DNA from: Gemmatimonadota bacterium
GTDB lineage: Bacteria; Gemmatimonadota; Gemmatimonadetes; Gemmatimonadales; GWC2-71-9
DNA: 64,000 bases
Assembly: GCA_016713785.1 (NCBI GenBank)
Contig: JADJOM010000003.1
Coordinates: 1,693,501 to 1,757,500 of the forward strand
Direction of reading: 5' to 3'
Position numbers and translations under genes: made by a program. Each line of letters opens with the position of its first letter. The stretch's first letter is position 1. The notes below the pieces were generated by a model that did no database searches, was not told the DNA's origin, and was given only the letters and a program-made list of their open reading frames with translations. This document shows positions 9,208 to 18,217 of the stretch, one piece after another.

Positions 9208-9236
9208 ATGTCTTGCCCCCCCCGCCCCGGTGGCGG

Positions 9237-10604
9237 CTACGCGCGGGTCTGGGCGAACAGCTCCATGAACCGCCCGAACACGGTGATCCCCTCCCACAGC
9301 TGGGCCAGGTCGAGCTTCTCGTTGGGGGAGTGCAGCCCGTCGTCCGGGAGGCCGATGCCGGTCAGGAGCACCGGGGCGCCCATGGCGCCGAGCCGCGGGA
9401 CGATCGGGATGGAGCCACCGGCGCGGACCCTGACCGCCGGCTTCCCCACCACTTCCTTGAAGGCCGCATCAAGCACCGCGAAGGCCGGGTGGTTCACGTC
9501 GACCTGCACCGGGTCGCCGCCGTGGAGGATCTTGACCTCGACCTCGGCGTACTTGGGCGCGGCGGCCCTGGCGGCCTTCTCCAGCCACTTGGCCACCTGG
9601 GCAAAGGGCAGCCCCGGCACCAGCCGGAGGCTCACCTTGGCGGTGGCGGCCGCGGGGATGACCGTCTTGGCTCCCTCGCCCACGAAGCCGCCGCGGATAC
9701 CGTGGATCTCGAAGGTGGGCAGGGCCCAGGTCCGCTCGAAGACAGAGTACTTCTGCAGCCCGGTCAGCGCCTTGCCGGTGATCTCCTCCTGCAGGTACTG
9801 CTTCTTCTTGAACGGCAGGCGGTCCCAGTCGCGCCGTTCCGCCTTGGTGGGCGGGATGACCGACTTGTAGATCTTGGGGATGTTGATGCGGCCGGTCTCG
9901 TCCTTGAGGTCCGCGAGGAGGCGGACCAGGGTCTCGATGGCGTTCGGGGCCACGCCGCCGTAGGTGCCGGAGTGGAGATCGCGCTGGAGGGTGCGCACCG
10001 AGATCTCGGCGTAGCACATGCCGCGCAGCGCGGTGTAGACGCCGGGGATGCCCGGGGCGTAGTACGACATGTCGCAGACGAGCGCGGCGTCGGCCTTGAC
10101 CCGCTCCGGCTCCTTCGCGATCAGCTCCTCGAGCACGTGCCCGCCGCATTCCTCCTCGCCCTCGATCAGGAAGTGCACGTTGAGCGGGGGGCGGCCGTCG
10201 GCGTCGCGGATGGCTTCGTAGGCCCGCAGCAGGCAGAAGACCTGCCCCTTGTCGTCGGCGGTGCCGCGCGCGTAGAGCTTGCCGTCGCGGACGGTGGCCT
10301 CGAAGGGCGGCGTGTGCCATTCATCCACCGGGTCGACCGGCTGCACGTCGTAGTGGCCGTAGATGAGGAGCGTCGGGGCCCCGGGCACCGGTGGCGACTC
10401 GGCCCAGACCACGGGATGTCCCTTGCCCTCGATCAGCTCCACCACCGGGCAGCCCAGCCGCCGGAGGTCCTGCATGAGCCAGTCGGCGGCACGGCGGCAG
10501 TCGGCGGCATGATCGGGGAGGGCGCTGATGCTGGGGATGCTGAGGAACTCGGTGAGCTCGCGCAGGAGGCGCGGCTGCTCGCGGGTCACAAATGAGGTAT
10601 CCAT
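9237..10604 (-). CDS. M20 family zinc dipeptidase
   Basis: A 455-residue cytosolic metallopeptidase of the M20 family (CNDP/DapE-like dipeptidases). Metal and catalytic residues are visible: H84 and D86 in HYDVQPV, the bridging D117 in GTADDKG, and the general base in EGEEECGG near 148-152. The dimerisation lid domain occupies roughly 190-330 (LHSGTYGGVAPNAIETL marks its start). The ATG at 10604 gives the typical N-terminus and has a TACCTT -10 nine bases upstream and TTCACG at -35, so the transcript may be leaderless. It is divergent from the TPR gene and convergent with the gene at 8586. Confidence 0.93.
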   Translation of the reverse strand: MDTSFVTREQPRLLRELTEFLSIPSISALPDHAADCRRAADWLMQDLRRLGCPVVELIEGKGHPVVWAESPPVPGAPTLLIYGHYDVQPVDPVDEWHTPPFEATVRDGKLYARGTADDKGQVFCLLRAYEAIRDADGRPPLNVHFLIEGEEECGGHVLEELIAKEPERVKADAALVCDMSYYAPGIPGVYTALRGMCYAEISVRTLQRDLHSGTYGGVAPNAIETLVRLLADLKDETGRINIPKIYKSVIPPTKAERRDWDRLPFKKKQYLQEEITGKALTGLQKYSVFERTWALPTFEIHGIRGGFVGEGAKTVIPAAATAKVSLRLVPGLPFAQVAKWLEKAARAAAPKYAEVEVKILHGGDPVQVDVNHPAFAVLDAAFKEVVGKPAVRVRAGGSIPIVPRLGAMGAPVLLTGIGLPDDGLHSPNEKLDLAQLWEGITVFGRFMELFAQTRA

Positions 10605-10613
10605 GGTGCTGCA

Positions 10614-10642
10614 AAGGTACAGCGCCGGAAAGGGGCCGTGAA
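10614..10642 (-). promoter_or_regulatory. Promoter of the M20 dipeptidase gene
   Basis: On the minus strand TTCACG (10637-10642), a 17-bp spacer, and TACCTT (10614-10619). The start codon at 10604 begins nine bases after the -10, leaving almost no leader. Confidence 0.5.
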
Positions 10643-10749
10643 GGGAGGCGCCCAGCGTGCCGTCCCGGCGATGGCTGGCCGCTGCCGGGACGCTGCCGCC
10701 TCGTCCCGGCGGTGCCCGATGACCCTCTGGCGCCGGGCCCGGCGCGCGG

Positions 10750-10755
10750 TACATT
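10750..10755 (+). promoter_or_regulatory. -10 element of the TPR gene (leaderless type)
   Basis: TACATT ends seven bases before the ATG at 10763, so the transcript would begin at or next to the A of the start codon. No Shine-Dalgarno is present. The -35 region (CTGGCG, 10727-10732) is poor. Confidence 0.45.
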
Positions 10756-10762
10756 CGCGCCC

Positions 10763-11857
10763 ATGTACTCCACCGACCAGTACCGGGTCTTCCCCAGCGC
10801 GCCCGCCGAGCGGGCGCTCTCCCGCCCCCGCCGACTGGTCGCGGAGGGGCGGCTCCCGGAGGCGGAGCAGGCCTACCGCACGGTGCTGAGCCTGGAGCCG
10901 CACCTCAGGACGGCGTGGATGGAGTACTTTGCGCTGCTGCGCCAGGCGGGCCGCCACGCGGAAGCGCTGGCGCTGGCGGGCGAGGCCTCGGTGCAGTTCG
11001 GCACCGACGCGCTGCCGCTGGCGCTCCGCGGCGCGGCGCTGGTGGAGCTGGGGCGCTTCCGCGACGGCCTGGAGTCCCTCGACGAGGCCGCCTGCCTCGA
11101 CCCGGACCTGGGGCTCATCTGGCACGAGGCGGGGTACGCGGCATGGCGCCTGGGGGAGCTCTCCCGGGCGCTCATGGCGCTCGATCGCGCCTTTGCGCTG
11201 GAGCCGCACAGCGGCACCCTCCACCTGCGCGGGAAGGTGCTGCGTCAGGCGGGCCGCTACCTCGCGGCGGAGGTGGCGTTCGAGGGTGCGGCGGAGGCGG
11301 CGGAGTTCCCGGTGCAGCGGGAGGCGGCCGCGCGGGAGATCCGGGTGACCCGGCGCTTCGCCACTTTTCCCGGCACCCGGCCCGACACGCTCGCCCCGGC
11401 GCGGCGCTGGTTCGCGGATGAGGGCGCGGTGCCGCTGACCGGCGCCAGTGGCCCGGCAGCGACCGAGGCGGAGATCGGCAAGGCGCTCGCGCGGCTGGCG
11501 CAGGAGCTCGGCTGGCGGTGCACGGTGGTGGTGGCCCTCGACGCGTGGCCCGGCTGGTACGACCTGGCCCAGGCGCTCCAGCTCCCGGTGGCGGCGGAGC
11601 TCCCCGGGGACCTGGCCGCCATCCCGCTGGTGGTCGCGCGCCGACCGGAGGCCATCCCGCAGTGGGCCCGGGTGGTCGAGCAGGTGGAAGTGGCGGGGCG
11701 CGGGGCGACCTTCGCGCTGCGGCAGCCCGCCGAGGTGGTGGCGGCGGACCTCTGCGGCTACCTCGGCGAGGTGCCCGACGCCGCGGTGGACGGCCCCTTT
11801 GCCGTGGAGGCCGGCCGCCATCCCGAGGGACGCCTCGCCGGCCGGACCCTCCAGTAG
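10763..11857 (+). CDS. TPR-repeat protein
   Basis: A 364-residue soluble protein. Residues about 20-165 contain four tetratricopeptide-like helical hairpins (for example EGRLPEAEQAYRTVLSLEP and AGRHAEALALAGEAS), which suggests protein-protein binding. The C-terminal 170 residues are an unrecognised domain with a hydrophobic strand TVVVALDAW near 250. No enzymatic motif is seen. The start ATG has a TACATT -10 seven bases upstream. It converges on the EAL-HDOD gene with only one base between the stops, so there is no room for a separate terminator. Confidence 0.8.
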   Translation: MYSTDQYRVFPSAPAERALSRPRRLVAEGRLPEAEQAYRTVLSLEPHLRTAWMEYFALLRQAGRHAEALALAGEASVQFGTDALPLALRGAALVELGRFRDGLESLDEAACLDPDLGLIWHEAGYAAWRLGELSRALMALDRAFALEPHSGTLHLRGKVLRQAGRYLAAEVAFEGAAEAAEFPVQREAAAREIRVTRRFATFPGTRPDTLAPARRWFADEGAVPLTGASGPAATEAEIGKALARLAQELGWRCTVVVALDAWPGWYDLAQALQLPVAAELPGDLAAIPLVVARRPEAIPQWARVVEQVEVAGRGATFALRQPAEVVAADLCGYLGEVPDAAVDGPFAVEAGRHPEGRLAGRTLQ

Positions 11858-11858
11858 C

Positions 11859-13199
11859 TCAGCCCCGGAAGATCCGGTTCACCCACTGGACCGAGTTGCG
11901 GTAGAGGCCCGGCAGTCGGCCCACCGACACATCGGCCTGCTCGGCGAGTTCCTTGAGCTCGCCCCACTGGCCCCGCTCGTAGGCCAGCGCCAGGGCCCAG
12001 ACGGCGGAGAGACTGGTCCGGCGCCCGCAGAGGGTGTGGCGGATCTCGTTGGAGACCGGCATGTGCGCCAGCGCCTCCTCCATCGGCTGGCCCAGCAGGC
12101 TGTCGAGGGTGGAGAGCAGGCCGGTCAGGAAGAGGTCCATGTCGCGGGAGCCGAGACCGGCCTCACGCCCCACCTGCTCCAGGAACTGGGCGCGCACCAG
12201 CGACGTCACCACCAGCTCCGACGGCTTGTCGCTGCCCAGCACGGTGAGCGCGATGAGTGAGCACCACTTCCGGGCGGCCCGCTCGCCGAGCACCCGGAGG
12301 GCGTGCTTGATGGACGTCACCTCGTGGCGCCAGCCGAAGCCCGCGGAGTTGAGGTAGCGCAGCAGCTTCACCGCCAGCGCCACCTCCTGCTTGATCACCC
12401 GCTCCAGCCGGTCGAAGTCGAGCTCGGGCCGGTGCAGCTCGGTCATGAACTGGACACAGTTCCGCTTGAAGGCCGGCACGTCGGGCGTCCGCAGCAGCTC
12501 CGGCTCGCAGAAGAAGTAGCCCTGGTACAGGGTGAACCCCTCCTCCACCGCGGCGGCGAACGCCTCCCGGGTCTCCACCCCTTCCGCCACCAGCTGGACC
12601 TTCCGCGGCGCGAACTCGCGGACCAGCGCCCGCCGCTCGGCCTCCGTGGTGGCCTGCCAGTCCACCTTGATGATGTCGGCGAGGTCGGCCATGGGGGCCA
12701 GCGCCGGCCGCCGGACGAAGTCGTCCAGTGCCAGGCGGTAGCCGGCGCTCTTGAGCGCGCGACAGGCCTCCAGCACCTCCGCCGACGGCTCCACGGTCTC
12801 CACCAGCTCGAGCACGGTGCGCTCCCGCGGCAGCACCAGGTAGAGCTCCTGCATCAGCACGTCGTGCGCCACCTTGACGAAGCCGAGCTTGTCCCCGAGC
12901 AGCGCGTCCAGCCCGAAGCCGAGCAGCACCGTGTGCAGCATCTCGAAGGAGGCCTGGTCCGGGCTCTCCCCGTCGGCGCCGCTCCCGAGCCCGGACTGGA
13001 ACAGCAGCTCATACCCGACCACCGCCTGCTGGCGGTCGAGGATGGGCTGCCGGGCGACGAAGATCTCGCTGGTGACGGATGTGCCGGTGATGGTGCCCTC
13101 CCTGGCGGCGGATGGTTTCCGGTCGGCCTCCTGCCGGCCGGAATCCCCGCACTCAGTATCGGACAGGGGGGCGCCGGGCTTGACCCGGCGCGGGATCAC
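11859..13199 (-). CDS. EAL-HDOD signalling protein, copy 1
   Basis: A 446-residue protein with an N-terminal EAL-type domain (about 45-240) and a C-terminal HDOD domain (about 245-430), the YuxH/COG3434 architecture. The EAL signature is degenerate (YELLF) and the DDFGxG loop reads DDFVRR, although EGVET is kept, so c-di-GMP hydrolysis is unlikely and ligand sensing is more plausible. It is a close paralogue of the protein at 29991. The only standard in-frame start is GTG 13199, four bases after the preceding stop; this adds about 42 residues relative to the paralogue, which starts directly at the IFVARQPI region. It is last in the minus-strand surface cluster. Confidence 0.88.
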   Translation of the reverse strand: MIPRRVKPGAPLSDTECGDSGRQEADRKPSAAREGTITGTSVTSEIFVARQPILDRQQAVVGYELLFQSGLGSGADGESPDQASFEMLHTVLLGFGLDALLGDKLGFVKVAHDVLMQELYLVLPRERTVLELVETVEPSAEVLEACRALKSAGYRLALDDFVRRPALAPMADLADIIKVDWQATTEAERRALVREFAPRKVQLVAEGVETREAFAAAVEEGFTLYQGYFFCEPELLRTPDVPAFKRNCVQFMTELHRPELDFDRLERVIKQEVALAVKLLRYLNSAGFGWRHEVTSIKHALRVLGERAARKWCSLIALTVLGSDKPSELVVTSLVRAQFLEQVGREAGLGSRDMDLFLTGLLSTLDSLLGQPMEEALAHMPVSNEIRHTLCGRRTSLSAVWALALAYERGQWGELKELAEQADVSVGRLPGLYRNSVQWVNRIFRG

Positions 13200-13203
13200 T
13201 CGG

Positions 13204-14505
13204 CTACGGCCCGCAGGTGAGCGTGAGGGGCAGGGTCAGCGACCCGCCATTCACCAGGCCGGAGTAGGGCAGCGGCCCGGGATCGGTGCAGGCCGGGGGG
13301 AGGTTGGAGAGGGTGATGGTCCCGGTACCGTCACTCACGTCGACATCGAGGGCGGTGAACTGGCCGGCGGCGTCGGTGGCCACGAGGGGCTCCCCCGCGA
13401 GCCCGGTGGGCGCCACAGCCACCAGCACGTTGCCGAGCGGAGCCCCCAGGGCGTCGGTCACCGACCCGGTGATGGTCCCGAGGAGCGTGGGTGCCGTGCA
13501 GGTGAGCGACAGCCCAAAGCTGGTGACGATCCCTGACTGCACCGTCACCGGGTACCCGGGCTGGGCGCTGCAGATCGGCGGCAGGCCGCTGAGGGTCAGT
13601 GACACCGCGCCCACCGGCACGCCGGCCAGGGTGAAGCCCCCGGTGGCGTCGGTGATGGCGGAGGCGCCACCCGGGGTGGCGAGGACGGTGACGCCCGCGA
13701 GGGGCCCGAGCGTCGGCGAGCTGATGCTGCCCTGCACCGACCCGAGCGGTGGCGGGCTCAGGTCCGCGAGGTCAGCGGCGACGATCAGCCGGGCGGTGAA
13801 CTGCCCGACCGTGGGATCGATGTCGAAGCCGACCCGCGACGATGCCGTGGTAGTCCCCGGTGCAATCGCCGCGAACTCCTCGTACCGGAAGCAGTCGTCC
13901 GCGCCGACGCAGCTGCTGTCATTGAAGAAGTTCCAGGGCGCGCCATCCCACTCGGGGCTCGCGGCCACCAGCCCACGGCTCGGCAGCACCACGATGACGT
14001 CGTTCCCTGATCCCCCGGTGGAGGTGCCCCCGGCGGTCACGGCGATGGCGATGTCATAGGGGAAGAGGAGCGGACCCGTGCTGCCGGGCGGCGGGGCGGG
14101 AAAGACCGTCGGACCGACCAGGTCGACGCCCGAGAGCCGGTTGGTGATCGCGATGTCGAAGCTGACCCGGACCTTGCCGGGCTGGAACGCCCCGACCGCG
14201 GAGGCGCTGAAGTTCGAGGTGGTCAGCAGGGTGGCGTCGCCGCCGAGGAGCGAGAGGCTCAGCCCGTCCGCACGCTCGTCCATCCCACCGAGGCCGGTCG
14301 AGGGCGCGGAGATCCGGATGCGCCCGGTGCGGACGTTGACCTCAGCCAGAAAGGCTGCACGGGCCACGCCGCTGGCCGGCACCTCGGGTACCTCGGGGAT
14401 GCCGTAGGGGCCGAGCGTCTTCAGTTCTGCCGTGCACCCGAGCACCAGGGACGCGAGCAGGAGCGCAAGCGCGGTGGCGGGGCGACGCGACCGGGGGATT
14501 CGCAT
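13204..14505 (-). CDS. Surface lipoprotein with Cys-paired beta modules (type X, copy 2)
   Basis: A 433-residue lipoprotein. The signal peptide ends in LASLVLGC, and an AGGAG ribosome site precedes the ATG at 14505. Residues about 45-255 form a domain shared with the protein at 20596 (RAAFLAEVNVRTG, TVFPAPPPGSTGP, DPTVGQFTARLIVAADL). This is followed by carboxypeptidase-regulatory-like beta modules and two copies of a motif in which LPxxC is followed 20-30 residues later by a strand ending in Cys (GLPPIC...LSLTC and NLPPAC...LTLTC). Function is unknown; I infer an outer-surface structural or binding role. A direct-repeat operator and candidate promoter lie upstream, so it may be transcribed separately from the genes before it. 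The EAL-HDOD gene follows by four bases. Confidence 0.8.
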   Translation of the reverse strand: MRIPRSRRPATALALLLASLVLGCTAELKTLGPYGIPEVPEVPASGVARAAFLAEVNVRTGRIRISAPSTGLGGMDERADGLSLSLLGGDATLLTTSNFSASAVGAFQPGKVRVSFDIAITNRLSGVDLVGPTVFPAPPPGSTGPLLFPYDIAIAVTAGGTSTGGSGNDVIVVLPSRGLVAASPEWDGAPWNFFNDSSCVGADDCFRYEEFAAIAPGTTTASSRVGFDIDPTVGQFTARLIVAADLADLSPPPLGSVQGSISSPTLGPLAGVTVLATPGGASAITDATGGFTLAGVPVGAVSLTLSGLPPICSAQPGYPVTVQSGIVTSFGLSLTCTAPTLLGTITGSVTDALGAPLGNVLVAVAPTGLAGEPLVATDAAGQFTALDVDVSDGTGTITLSNLPPACTDPGPLPYSGLVNGGSLTLPLTLTCGP

Positions 14506-14522
14506 CAGCCACTCCTCATGAG

Positions 14523-14528
14523 GGGGTA
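14523..14528 (-). promoter_or_regulatory. Possible -10 element for the 13204 gene
   Basis: TACCCC on the minus strand, between the CGTCACC repeats and the ATG at 14505, resembles the TACCCT element of the gene at 28512. No good -35 is present, as expected if an activator bound at 14545-14573 replaces it. Confidence 0.25.
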
Positions 14529-14544
14529 CAAGCTCCCCGCCGGG

Positions 14545-14573
14545 CGTCACGACGAGGTGACGGCCTGGTGACG
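14545..14573 (-). promoter_or_regulatory. 11-bp-periodic CGTCAC operator, site A
   Basis: Read on the minus strand: CGTCACC-AGGC-CGTCACC-TCGT-CGTGACG, heptamers with 4-base spacers (two identical direct repeats plus one inverted half). It lies 40-68 bases upstream of the ATG at 14505. The 7+4+7 geometry is that of OmpR/PhoB-family boxes. The same layout occurs at 28460, 29551 and 29939. Confidence 0.55.
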
Positions 14574-14577
14574 CATC

Positions 14578-14596
14578 GGCCTCGAACCACGAGGCC
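14578..14596 (-). terminator. Hairpin after the 14606 gene
   Basis: GGCCTCG (14578-14584) pairs with CGAGGCC (14590-14596) around a 5-base loop, nine bases beyond the stop of the gene at 14606. There is no T tract, so termination is probably partial. Confidence 0.4.
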
Positions 14597-14605
14597 ATGG
14601 GCCCC

Positions 14606-16750
14606 TCAGGGTGCCACCCCGGTCCAGCCGCGACTCCAGCCCGCATACCACGGGACATTGGTCCGGGTGGCGTTGGCCGGTTCCACCGCCCCGACCCAGG
14701 TCGGCGTCAGGTCAAAGAACAGGTTGGAGGGTGCCGTTACGGCCCCCGTCACCGCCGGGCTGCCCGGCTGGGGCCGCGTATCGGGCGTCTGGGTGCTGGT
14801 GCCCGCCACGAGGATCGGATCCACCTCCCGGTTCTGGAGCACGGGGGTGGTGGCGTAGGCTGCCTCGTCGAGGCAGTCGGCGTCGGCGGCGTAGTTGGGA
14901 GTCGCGCCGAAGAAGATCGAATGGTCGAGAAACGCGAGCCCGGCCCCGAACTGGCCGCAGGCGTCCGGCCCCTCCACGTCGAAACCGTCGGCCGCGGTGC
15001 CCAGGACGATCGCGTCGCGCAGCGTGGCGGCGGATCCATCCTGCAGCACGAAGCCCCGGCCGCCTCCCACGCTGTTGCCGATAACGGTCACGTGGTAAAG
15101 GTCCGGCTCGGAGCGCGGCAGGGTGTTGGGCGCCCCAACCAGATTGCCGCCGAGGATGGCGTCGGCGCCGTTCTGGGGCACCTGCACCTGCAGGAACTGC
15201 ACGCCGCCGCCGATGCCGTTGCCACCCCAGCCGTGTTCCCAGTGCAGGCCGGCCCCGAAGTTCCCGGTGGCCACCACATGACGCAGGTTCACGTTGCCGC
15301 CGGAGACATAGACGCCGTCGCCCAGGGAGCCGTGCACCTGCACCTGATCGATGGTGGTCCCGCTGCCCACGCCGAGCAGCGCCAGGCCACCCACGGGGCC
15401 GGTGCCGACGCCCATGCCGGCGTACTCGATGCGGGTGTACTCGATGGCCCCGGTGGTGTCTTCCACCAGGCAGCCCCCGTACAGCTCGGTGGTCCCGATG
15501 CTGAACTTCTCGGGGCAGAAGCCGGTGGTGCCGGGATCGGAGTGGTTGAGCAGCGCCAGCCCGTTCAGCACGATGCCGCCCCAGCACCCCGGCGACTTGG
15601 TGGCGCCCTTGCAGGTGAAGATGATGGGCTCGATGCGGGTGCCGCGAATCAGGACGTTCCCCGCCCGGGCCACCACCAGGGCGCCACGGGTGGCGGGGTC
15701 GCCCTCGACCTGGGTGCCGGGCTGGACGGTCAGGGTGGCACCGGGGCCGACGATCACGCTGCCCTGCAGTTCGTACACCGTGTCCCGGTAGAGCGTCCGG
15801 CTGGTGGCGAGCAGCCCGCTGAGGACGGCCGTGAAGGGTCGCGGCGTGCGCCCCGGCACCAGCTCACCGGGAATGGCGCGATCGTTGCCGACCGCCTCGT
15901 TGTTGATCTCCACTGCGTCGAGGACCGTGATGCCGTAGCTGCCATCGGGGTTCCGCCCCGGCGGGATCGGGTCCCCGGCCTCGCCGAGGCCGGGGCCGTT
16001 GGCGGGGGCCACATCGCCGGCGATGACGTAGTCGCGATTCACCTCGGTGAGCAGCGCGCGATTCCCCACCGCCAGGTTGGCCACCGCGGAGGCGTCAAGC
16101 ACATCGACGGTGCTGTTGAGGGTCACGTCGCCGAACCTGAACCCCTGCCCCGCAATCCGCGGCAGGACCCGCTCGGTGAGCCGGAAGTAGGCCCACCAGT
16201 CCTCCAGGGTCCGGGGCGCCACCGCGGCGGGCGCCACCGCCCGGACCTCGAGCGGCAGTCGTTCAGCGCGGTACAGCGCCTGGCCCGCCGGCGTGGCCGC
16301 TTCCTCCAGGTCATAGCCGAGCCGGTCCGCCCACCCCGGGCGGAGCACCTCGAACCGCAGGTCGGCGGTGACCTCCGGCAAGCCGGCCAGCCGGAGGCTT
16401 GCCACCCGGAGTTCGCCCGCGCCGGCACGCTCGCTGTTGACGAGGATGAAGGCCTCTCCCTCCAGGGGCTGGCCGAGATAGCGCAGCGCCGTGGCGTCGA
16501 AGCGGAGCGTCCCCTGCACGCCGGCCAGCGGTCCGCGGTCGGTCCGCCGCACCAGCGGCAACAGGGCCACGGTGTCGCCCGGGAGGGCGACGGCGCGGCT
16601 GACCGCCAGGCCCACCGCGAGGGGCTCCGTCACCGGGCTCGTCCCCGATGGGAGCAGGTCGCGGCTGCACCCGGCGGCGGCGAGGGCGGCCGTGGCCAGC
16701 CAGAGGGCGGCGAGCGCCTGGCGCCGGCCCGGCTCACTGGAAGAGGTCAT
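14606..16750 (-). CDS. Cohesin-like/dockerin-like/beta-helix lipoprotein (type Y, copy 2)
   Basis: A 714-residue lipoprotein (lipobox ALAAAGC, Cys 28). Order of modules: a cohesin-like beta-sandwich (about 43-165, with the typical GVQGTLRFDATALRYLG); two dockerin-like segments around 205-285 (NSTVDVLDASAVANLAVGN and VLDAVEINNEAVGN), separated by a Pro/Gly-rich insert; and a parallel beta-helix from about 300 to the end (LTVQPGTQVEGD, CWGGIVLNG). It is paralogous to the protein at 18218, including the same C-terminal motif VPWYAGWSR. Its start overlaps the end of the 16734 gene by 17 bases. Likely role, by inference: exposed binding or scaffolding protein. Confidence 0.82.
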   Translation of the reverse strand: MTSSSEPGRRQALAALWLATAALAAAGCSRDLLPSGTSPVTEPLAVGLAVSRAVALPGDTVALLPLVRRTDRGPLAGVQGTLRFDATALRYLGQPLEGEAFILVNSERAGAGELRVASLRLAGLPEVTADLRFEVLRPGWADRLGYDLEEAATPAGQALYRAERLPLEVRAVAPAAVAPRTLEDWWAYFRLTERVLPRIAGQGFRFGDVTLNSTVDVLDASAVANLAVGNRALLTEVNRDYVIAGDVAPANGPGLGEAGDPIPPGRNPDGSYGITVLDAVEINNEAVGNDRAIPGELVPGRTPRPFTAVLSGLLATSRTLYRDTVYELQGSVIVGPGATLTVQPGTQVEGDPATRGALVVARAGNVLIRGTRIEPIIFTCKGATKSPGCWGGIVLNGLALLNHSDPGTTGFCPEKFSIGTTELYGGCLVEDTTGAIEYTRIEYAGMGVGTGPVGGLALLGVGSGTTIDQVQVHGSLGDGVYVSGGNVNLRHVVATGNFGAGLHWEHGWGGNGIGGGVQFLQVQVPQNGADAILGGNLVGAPNTLPRSEPDLYHVTVIGNSVGGGRGFVLQDGSAATLRDAIVLGTAADGFDVEGPDACGQFGAGLAFLDHSIFFGATPNYAADADCLDEAAYATTPVLQNREVDPILVAGTSTQTPDTRPQPGSPAVTGAVTAPSNLFFDLTPTWVGAVEPANATRTNVPWYAGWSRGWTGVAP

Positions 16751-18119
16751 TGTCCTCGATCCTCGTGAAGTTGCCGTTCTGGTCGAAGAGGTACAGGATC
16801 ACCGAGTAGTAGTCGTAGTACTGCGGCCGGCCGCCGCCGAGGGGGATGGTCGGCACCAGCACATCGCCCTCGAAGCCGAAGGCGTTGAACACCCCCACGT
16901 CGGGGCGCCCGTCTGGGGTAAAGAGGATGCCGTCGCGGAGGGTGGCCGCGCCGAAGAAGCCGGCATAGTCCGGCTCGGTCACCTGCAGCACGGTGGTGAG
17001 CGCCGCGGTGGTGCTCAGCTTGGCGTTGAAGGCCGCGGGCTGGGGACCGGCGCCGGCTTCATTGCCGATGGGCTCCTCGACGATGGCGGTGGTGTTCCCG
17101 TTCCAGTCCTGTACCCGGAGGCTGGTGCATCGCCCCTGGAGGTCTGTGTCGGGGAGTCCCAGCTCGATGGCACCGAAGATCGTGGCGGTATCGGGCCCGA
17201 AGGGAGCGCCGGTCAGCAGGCCCCGCCGCTGCCGGCCGCCGGTGGTGATGACGCTGGTGCCGTGGCAGTCGGTGATGTCCCAGAAGTACCGTTCGGCGTC
17301 GCCGTCAGGGTCGGCCACCCTGAACATGAAGCCGCTCACGCCGTCGTGGTACGAGGTGGCCACGGACAGGAACTCGGGCCGCTGGGCGGGGTCCGAGCAG
17401 ACCACCCGGTAGTCCGCCTTGGCGCCCCCTTTCCCGGTGACGGTGAAGTGCTGGCGGCGGCTGCCATCGCTGATGATGGTGCAGTTGCCGGAGACGTGGA
17501 GCAGGTCCACGTCGTACTCGCCGGACGGCAGGTCGTCGATGTGCAACGTGTCGTTGGCGCCGAGGACCCCGGAACGGACGGTGGCCCCCGCCTGGCTGAT
17601 GGTCCAGGCGTACGTGGCATCGTTCTGGTAGCCGTCAGTGGCGGTGGTGACGCGGATCAGCGATTCGCAGCTGATCAGGAAGCGCCACAGGGCGGTGTTG
17701 CTGTTCTCCGGGACCAGCAGGTAGATCTCCGCCCCGTCCTGCACCTGGCACTGCGACGGCAGGCCGCTGAGCGTGACCCGGTAGGTGGCCGGCTTCACCG
17801 GGACGATCACGGTGTCGCCCGGGGCCACCCGGCGGATCTCGTCGATGTGGAGGGTGCCGGAGATCTCGGTGATGCGATAGGTGTATTCGCGCCCGACATC
17901 GGTCCCCGGCTCGGCGGTGATCACCGGGACGATCGCGATGTAGGGTGGTTCGGCCGGGCCGGTGCTCTCGTCGCACCCGCCCAGCCCGAGCAGCAGGGTT
18001 CCGAGCAGCGCCGGCAGCAGCAGCCGGGTGGCCAGCCGTCCCAGCCACCGCCGCCGGCTCGTGGGGGGAAGCGGCGGCTGTCCGGCGCGGGGCAGCCAGC
18101 GGGGTCGGAGCGATTCCAT
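16734..18119 (-). CDS. Surface lipoprotein with two Cys-paired beta modules (type Z)
   Basis: A 461-residue lipoprotein (LLGLGGC, Cys near residue 49 after a long arginine-rich n-region). Two consecutive beta-sandwich modules each end in the Cys-pair motif: YRVTLSGLPSQC with its partner in FLISC, and YDVDLLHVSGNC with its partner in YRVVC. From about residue 245 follows a different domain containing DPDGDAERYFWDITDC and a late segment RIEDNDLF. No catalytic motif is seen. AGGAG lies upstream of the ATG at 18119. It overlaps the next gene and is separated from the previous one by two hairpins. Confidence 0.75.
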   Translation of the reverse strand: MESLRPRWLPRAGQPPLPPTSRRRWLGRLATRLLLPALLGTLLLGLGGCDESTGPAEPPYIAIVPVITAEPGTDVGREYTYRITEISGTLHIDEIRRVAPGDTVIVPVKPATYRVTLSGLPSQCQVQDGAEIYLLVPENSNTALWRFLISCESLIRVTTATDGYQNDATYAWTISQAGATVRSGVLGANDTLHIDDLPSGEYDVDLLHVSGNCTIISDGSRRQHFTVTGKGGAKADYRVVCSDPAQRPEFLSVATSYHDGVSGFMFRVADPDGDAERYFWDITDCHGTSVITTGGRQRRGLLTGAPFGPDTATIFGAIELGLPDTDLQGRCTSLRVQDWNGNTTAIVEEPIGNEAGAGPQPAAFNAKLSTTAALTTVLQVTEPDYAGFFGAATLRDGILFTPDGRPDVGVFNAFGFEGDVLVPTIPLGGGRPQYYDYYSVILYLFDQNGNFTRIEDNDLFQ

Positions 18120-18142
18120 GGGACACTCCTGCGAGCGAGACG

Positions 18143-18176
18143 GGGCGGCCGGTCCGGTACTCCGGGCCGACCGCCC
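18143..18176 (-). terminator. Intergenic hairpin, 15-bp stem
   Basis: Bases 18143-18157 pair with 18162-18176 around TACT; two positions are G-U wobbles in the minus-strand transcript, so the stem is meant for that strand. It lies between the 18218 and 16734 genes and may attenuate downstream expression. Confidence 0.5.
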
Positions 18177-18197
18177 TTGCCTTCGTGTGCGCGACAT

Positions 18198-18215
18198 CGG
18201 CACGGGGTCGTGCCG
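18198..18215 (-). terminator. Intergenic hairpin next to the 18218 stop
   Basis: CGGCACG pairs with CGTGCCG around GGGT, three bases after the stop codon on the minus strand. Together with the hairpin at 18143 it forms a double stem-loop. Confidence 0.4.
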
Positions 18216-18217
18216 CC